From Platycnemis pennipes (Eukaryota; Arthropoda; Insecta; Odonata; Platycnemididae), in assembly GCA_933228895.1 (NCBI GenBank), contig OW121846.1, positions 5,921,915 to 5,985,914 on the forward strand: 64,000 bases of DNA, read 5' to 3'. The notes beneath the pieces are model-generated. The model ran no database searches, was not told the origin of the DNA, and saw only the letters and a program-made list of their open reading frames with translations. The translations under genes were made by a program, and so were the position numbers. Below, in pieces: positions 58,743-64,000 of the stretch (the first letter of the stretch is position 1; the number at the start of each line of letters is the position of its first letter).

Positions 58743-59652
58743 CTGAGGAAGTAAGTTTAATAAGAGAAATCATTAATACTCATATTTCAATAACAGCAAA
58801 GGAGGCATAGTTTCACAATCAGAGTTCATCAAAGTACATCAGAAACAGTAGCTTAAGTAAGGACAACTCTAAAATCATATGTTAACAGAGCTAGTGAAAA
58901 GCTACACACAGGCAACAGAATGTTGAACTACCTCCATATTATGAAAAATATTTCTTAGTCAACACCAGCATTTGGGTTTGTCCATCTTAAGTGGCATAGC
59001 ATTGATTTCTTTGCCTCTGCATATTATTATAATTTTTAGTATCTATGTACCTTGCATCTAAGGCAAGTGTATTTTTTTAATTGTCATTTAAAGATACATT
59101 ACTTCCTAGTGAGAAGCATATGAGGGTTTTTAAGGGTGCAAATATCATAACAGTTGGAATGTGGAGGTGTGATCTCACTTGTTACATGGGTGTATTTAAT
59201 GACTTCAAATAAAATCACACTCCCAAATGAAAATTTTATCACTTACTGATGTCAAAGAGTTGGAAAAAAAATTACATAAAGAATCTTATGAAATTCATAT
59301 TTTGAAATAAGTATTAGGTTATTGGAAAAGTTATGGCTGGTTACAAAATTAAATACAAATGGAGTTTTAGCCCGCAGATGCTATATGTAAAATCATATAT
59401 TTCACATCGACATGGCTCAAAAACTACTCAACATCACCCTAGATAATGAAAGTTGTAGTCAGATGTGCATTGTTTGTTAGATAATATAACACTTTGTAGA
59501 TATAGGTTGTGTGTTAGACCCAAAGGTGTGTTTAACACCCAAAGTTTTTAGATTACCTACTTAAAATGCCTTTAGACCAGCAAAGTATGAACATTGAATG
59601 ATAACTATATAGTAAATTTTTTTTAATAGCTTACTTGAGGTAAGGTTGACTT
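58743..59652. other. Gene-poor interval, probably intronic
   Basis: AT-rich; no exon recognised. Likely intron or spacer between the two sets of minus-strand exons. Confidence 0.35.
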
Positions 59653-59775
59653 CTAATTAACCACGAAGTCTTGTTGCTCTTCATTATTACAAACTATAGC
59701 TGCCACATTCAGTCCAGCTTCTTGATCTGCTTCCATCAGCTTAAAAATAAGATAATTAAATGCTACCATATTATG
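59653..59775 (-). CDS. Candidate terminal exon of a host gene
   Basis: Minus strand, acceptor TTTACAG before 59775, open for 40 codons to TAG: HNMVAFNYLIFKLMEADQ, EAGLNVAAIVCNNEEQ, QDFVVN. No family recognised. Its stop means that it would be an alternative last exon or the end of a separate gene relative to the exons at 58442-58742. A weaker acceptor at 59740 is also possible. Confidence 0.35.
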   Translation of the reverse strand, partial: HNMVAFNYLIFKLMEADQEAGLNVAAIVCNNEEQQDFVVN

Positions 59776-59955
59776 CTGTAAACATTCATTTCATCAAGCA
59801 CACACCCCTTTAACTCATACCATTTCACCAGAAAATATTAAGTCACTAGACAGGTAAACACATATTATGCGTGGACAATACACATACTGAAGCGACCATC
59901 TAGACAAGATTAAACATCACATAGCACCGAGGCATTTTCATCGCCAGTCAGTCGC

Positions 59956-60007
59956 TATGAACCGGAAAACAATCATCAATATTGCAATGTTTTCTGTACG
60001 TTGGCAG
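59956..60007 (+). CDS. Candidate plus-strand first exon
   Basis: ATG at 59956 followed by NRKTIINIAMFSVRWQ and a strong donor CAG|GTAAGA. No downstream exon was identified. Confidence 0.2.
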
Positions 60008-60246
60008 GTAAGAGGTACGATATGGAGATAAGACTATAGATTAAACGAACGATAATACAACCACTAGAGCAAATAAACAATAGGCTTGAATAACATTTTC
60101 AACATTTTCTGGTATGATATGTCACACGCTTGTTTAAGAAAGGTAGGTTTTTAACAGATAATAATTATGTTGAGTCCAAAAATACTTAGTGGGTATGCGT
60201 AGTAGGTACATATCATCTTGTACTAAGAGCCATTTTGAGAACTTAC

Positions 60247-60293
60247 AGAAAGCTATTCGTTCGCTGAGAACTAATTAAAATTCCATCAGACAT
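60247..60293 (-). CDS. Candidate minus-strand first exon
   Basis: ATG at 60293 in the good context GAAAATGT, reading MSDGILISSQRTNSF, with donor CT|GTAAGT. It lies upstream of the orphan exons at 58442-59775, but its phase does not join directly to either, so at least one unseen exon would be needed. Confidence 0.3.
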
Positions 60294-60639
60294 TTTCCTT
60301 CGATATTCGCAGCACCACACTTATTTAAAGGATTCATGTCGAGAACTTTGATTCTTCGATGTAACTGCCGGGAGTCTGTTTACGTCGTCCACTCTTCTGA
60401 TTGGCCCTGCTCCAGACCCAGTTTTCAAATACGATTGGAGACATCTCGTTGGCCCTTTGATACTCTCATCGCTCTCACGTAGTCTGTAAGCCAGCCGCAA
60501 ATTGGCGCTACTGAATACGCCTGTGCTGCCGTCTATAGGCATACGAAAAAACGTCGAAGCGAGCCCTCCTATTCTTCCTCCATGGCATTGCGATTTGGAG
60601 CTTGCGCCGTCCTTCTTTCTTTTTTCAGTAACTCACCAT
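60294..60639. promoter_or_regulatory. CpG-containing region upstream of the candidate first exon
   Basis: GC-richer than its surroundings, with many CG dinucleotides (CGTCGTCC, CGAAGCGAG). Could be the promoter and leader of the minus-strand gene. No specific site can be named. Confidence 0.25.
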
Positions 60640-60762
60640 CACCGGTGTGTCACCGTGTGTCGACTCGCGTTTGACACAACAGCGACACACACTGATTGGA
60701 AAGCACTACACGCGACACAAGTTGACTTGTGTCGACTTGCGTCGATGATTGGAAAGCACCCA
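60640..60762. mobile_element. MITE related to 55466-55557
   Basis: CGACACAAGTTGACTTGTGT and GATTGGAAAGCACCCA at the right end; an internal second GATTGGAAAGCAC. Left end unclear, so possibly two overlapping partial copies. Confidence 0.5.
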
Positions 60763-61204
60763 TTTTAATGTGCTAATATTACGCTGTGATTTTTATATCT
60801 CATAATACGATGAATTTTACGAATATTCGCCCATTTCTCGACTATTTACTCACCGAGCCAACAGTTCCTTTTTGGACTCGTATTTAAGAATTGACGTGTG
60901 TCATCTCGTTCTCAGAAATATAATAATAGTATGTTTATTTTATTGGAGTGTTTTACAAGTAGAGTAGTATTGCACGACTTTTAGTCATTAACTATCGCAA
61001 ATGGTTCGCATCAGCTCACAGCATTTATACGAATTAAAATGCCTCTGTCTCGTGTCTCCAACCAAAGGATAAATAAAAAATATTCCGTCTACAATGTAAT
61101 GCATATTCACTTCGATGACCTAAGTTCCCAGGTAGAAAAATCTGTGCTGGAACTGTACTGTAACTGTGCTAAACTCAGTGTTTAGCACAGTTACAGTACA
61201 CTCA

Positions 61205-61570
61205 ACTGCACTGGACTGTGCTGTGGCAGTAATAACTAGGCGAGATCTGTACTGTAACAGTGCTGCATCACTATGCTGGAAGTGTACTGTGGCACCAACT
61301 GCACTGTAACAGTGCTATGCAACAGGGTTGGAACTGTACTGTAGCTCAAACTGTACTGTAACAGAGCTGTGAATCAGGGCTGGAACTGTACTGTAGCTCT
61401 AACTGTACTGTAACTGAGCTCTGAAACATGACTGGAACTGTACTGTAGCTCTAACTGTACTGTAACTGAGCTCTGAAACTGTACTGTAGCCCTAACTGTA
61501 CTGTAACTGAGCTCTGAAACATGACTGGAACTGCACTGTAGCTCAAACTGTGCTGTAACAGAGCTGTGAA
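61205..61570. repeat. Left subterminal array, about 50-bp unit
   Basis: Imperfect direct repeats built from ACTGTACTGTAGCTCTAACT and GTACTGTAACTGAGCTCTG. Minus-strand open frame 61374-61574 is a by-product. Confidence 0.85.
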
Positions 61571-62085
61571 TCAACCGTTTTCTGCTTTTGAAATTCGAAG
61601 TACGTAGTTAAATGTTGAATGCTGGGAAACGACAGAACATCAATTGACGCATGTTTCACATTGAACGGCAGAAATGGCGTGAGACCGTCAAAGAATTGGC
61701 GATTATTGATTAATTATAGCAGTATAATTTGTCTTTTACTGTGATGGAAGGCATCGGTTGAATCGTCAATCAGTGATATTCACACCGATATTCTCGAAGC
61801 ATCAATTGGTGAGGTAAGTTTAATTCATTCTCTTATTAATTAATGTGCTTGCGGAATAATGTTGACGACCACTCATTTCACACTGAAAATGTATTCCAAG
61901 CATTCGCGATGTGCTGCATTTGGTAGCCACACTTGTGAAAACAGTGCATGATATTAAGTTACTTTATTATTGTAATCGATTCTATAGTTATTATTTAATT
62001 AGTCAACTGCTTAAGTTTGCAACATTTATTCTTTACATGAATGTTATTTTGATCTACTTATAAACATAACTTTTATGCTTTGCAG

Positions 62086-62750
62086 TGCGAAAGAAAACAA
62101 CATTGTGCAGTGAAGTCAGTGATACTACAAAAATAAAGTATTGTAATCGTACTAAAGAGGATATTTAGGGATGAACCTGTACCTATCACTTCTTGGTGGG
62201 AGTGAAGTAGAAATAATTACTAATTGGAAATCTAGGATATCATTGTGGGTAAGTTGTTATTCCTCAAATCTTAGTAGTTTTGGACTTGTTGTTCTAATTT
62301 TATGATTCATGATTCTGACAATACTAAGTAAAGTCTTGAGATTACTTATGAAATGCAATGTTTTTGTGGATTCCTGGACTTTATAACTTGTATCTAAGTA
62401 ATACACATTACTATTAAGGTAATATAACCCAGGAAAAAGCATTGCAAAAGTCTATAATTGCCATAAATGCTTATACCCCAAGATAAAAAGAATTAATAGG
62501 TTTTACCTAAGTGCTTTCTATATTATGGTAATCAGATACTTTTTCTATTCCTACAGATGTTCTTGGGCATTATCAGTGGGAAGGCATGCCTTTTAAAGAC
62601 TTGGAAAATATAAAATGGAGCAGCGGTTCCATATGTGGGCAAGAAAAGGACTTTCAATGGAATGTGCGATTGTAAATTGATGTATATTATATTTTCGTAA
62701 TTGCTCTTTTTTTGAAGTATTTTAGTGGCAAATAAAATGTTATCTTTAAC
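62086..62750 (+). CDS. Candidate spliced micro-gene inside the 61127-63492 element
   Basis: Canonical signals in order: donor GAG|GTAAGTT at 61814, acceptor CTTTGCAG before 62086, donor GTGG|GTAAGTT at 62249, acceptor TTCCTACAG before 62557, AATAAA at 62731. Joining 62171-62248 to 62557-62613 gives one open frame of 44 residues (starts MNLYLSLLGGSEVEI, ends ACLLKTWKI) before TAA. No family recognised. Could equally be a non-coding spliced transcript. Confidence 0.25.
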
Positions 62751-63223
62751 ATCAAAGAGGTAGTATTCATTTCACCATCAGTATAATGTTTTTAAAGTAT
62801 TTATTGACCTAAAATTGACATAAGCAATTCAATTGAAACGGCCTTTATAAGTGTTTTAATTTCAAGTTGAGATTTATATTGATCCTCCCTTGAATAATTG
62901 CCCCTTTATTCCAGTTAGTCGATTTTTGTGCCTGCGTGGAATCCACCAACTTGTTCTCGCTGGGTCCAGATCAGACCTGATCTGAAATTTCCATAAGGGA
63001 TATTTAATATTGTGTTATGGGTGTGCTGTTTCCAAAGCACTCTGGCTATAGTGTGAAAGATGCGTTGGGGACTAATCAAGAAAAGAATTTGAAGGGGTGG
63101 GCCTGGCTGACTTCAAATTGTGTAGGTTTAAGACCCCTTGGAAGAAATGTAGAAAATTCTAGCCAAAGCAGGCGACGGTGAGCCAATCCCTGGATCTACA
63201 CTTAAATGCACTCTCTGAGCTGT

Positions 63224-63365
63224 GGTGAATGCACTGTGACTGTACTGTAGCATGTCCACTGCAACTGTACTGTGGTATGTCCACTGTGACTGTACTGTGG
63301 CATGTCCACTGCAACTGTACTGTGGAATGTCCACTGCAACTGTACTGTGGAAAATCTACTGTGAT
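63224..63365. repeat. Right subterminal array, 25-bp unit
   Basis: Four to five copies of TCCACTGCAACTGTACTGTG followed by GTATG or close variants. Confidence 0.85.
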
Positions 63366-63492
63366 TGTACTGTGGGAACTGTACTGGATTTGAAACATTC
63401 CAGTACAGTTCATAGCACAGTTACAGTCCACCTACCTAGCACACTTACAGTACAGTTACAGTACAGTTCCAGCCCAGATTTTTCTACCTGGG

Positions 63493-63800
63493 TTATGATT
63501 ACCTGTATGACATTATATTTCGATATTTACATCTGTCAATTAATGATGCACTGGCAGCCTATGCCTTTGAACAGAATAATTATATTTCAGGCATTATATC
63601 TTCCATTAACAATATTCTGGCTAAATTAATGTCTAGGTACAACACAATCTGTTGTTCCTGACATTTCATGAAGAACATCTAACAGAAAAAAGATGTTCCT
63701 CTATTATTTAAAAAAGTTATTACATACCTCCTGCTATTTTCCCTGACTCTGCTAAAATTTCCTTTGCTACACCAGTCTCGTACCCTACTGAATGACTGAC
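63493..63800. other. Gene-poor interval
   Basis: AT-rich; nothing recognised. Confidence 0.35.
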
Positions 63801-63804
63801 AATA

Positions 63805-63975
63805 AAGACAATGGGCGTAAGCCGTAAAGGCCATTCTACAATGGGCGTAAGCCGTAAGACGTAAGCCGTAAGAGCTGTCGTAAGGGCTGTCTTAAGACGT
63901 AATGAGCTGTCGTAAGGGACATGGCCAAGTCCCATCTCTACGTCTTACGTCTAACGACAGGCCAATCAGAGCGCC
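63805..63975. mobile_element. Partial MITE with GGCGTAAGCCGTAA words
   Basis: ATGGGCGTAAGCCGTAA occurs twice (63810, 63841), then AGCTGTCGTAAGGG twice, then ACGTCTTACGTC in inverse sense. The inverted words suggest a palindromic MITE; the right boundary is unclear. Confidence 0.5.
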
Positions 63976-64000
63976 TCATTACTACTGTTGGTGTCAGTCA

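Larger units (their letters stand above)
61127..63492. mobile_element. 2.4-kb element with subterminal CTGTACTGTA repeats
   Basis: Ends CCCAGGTAGAAAAATCTG and its inverse CAGATTTTTCTACCTGGG. Left subterminal array 61205-61570 (about six copies of a 46-54 bp unit with GGAACTGTACTGTAGCTC); right array about 63224-63365 (25-bp unit TCCACTGCAACTGTACTGTG). Both ends carry hairpins, for example TGTACTGTAACTGTGCTAAA against TTTAGCACAGTTACAGTACA at 61155-61199. The middle is AT-rich and may contain a small spliced gene. Confidence 0.8.

Noticed and set aside
63128..63629. Frames across the CTGTACTGTA repeats on both strands
   Set aside because: The open frames follow the 25-bp repeat and lie on both strands; not protein-coding by any other sign.

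Overview
This window looks like eukaryotic, AT-rich genomic DNA, most probably from an arthropod (likely an insect) with a large, transposon-filled genome. The evidence is short host exons with GT..AG introns, arthropod-type transposon families (Tigger/pogo, hAT, piggyBac, PIF/Harbinger-like, Mutator-like with a YqaJ nuclease, an RTE-like LINE), TTAA and other MITEs, and no sign of bacterial operons. The species cannot be named from the sequence alone.

Only one conserved host gene is recognised with confidence: the 5' part of Hem (NCKAP1, a WAVE-complex subunit) on the minus strand. Its first five coding exons lie at 49707-49603, 49526-49422, 49205-49062, 48987-48845 and 39268-39107 and give about 220 N-terminal residues. 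The rest of Hem was not found in the window, so everything left of 39107 may be one giant intron or the gene may be broken. A few orphan minus-strand exons at 58442-60293 suggest one or two unidentified host genes.

Layout: 1-1702 Tigger remnant with a duplicated 3' end; 3480-4660 minus-strand transposase-derived remnant; 6984-12098 pogo-like ends around a hAT remnant (9597-10578); 12650-13785 piggyBac remnant; 13879-14061 palindrome; 14062-22985 no recognisable gene; 23010-23550 YqaJ nuclease remnant (minus); 25948-37869 a seven-exon Mutator-like transposase fused to a YqaJ exonuclease (plus), whose sixth intron holds exactly 53 copies of a 72-bp minisatellite (28456-32271) and whose last exon is split by a complete hAT-like transposon (33144-36855, 495-bp inverted repeats, 8-bp target duplication). 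Hem intron 4 is a nested set: a subterminal-repeat element (39871-48120) containing an RTE-like LINE (41387-48058) containing a Harbinger-like element (42382-45689). Right of Hem are MITEs, a 3.7-kb element with 539-bp inverted repeats (51383-55109) holding a second inverted-repeat element, the orphan exons, and a 2.4-kb element with subterminal CTGTACTGTA-type repeats (61127-63492) that may carry a small spliced gene.

The most unusual items are the transposase-YqaJ fusion with its intronic 53-copy array that stays open for 1,271 codons, and four hammerhead-ribozyme-like cores (CTGANGA - hairpin - GAAAC - GT-H), two of which sit inside palindromic elements. All calls were made by eye; no alignment or folding program was run.
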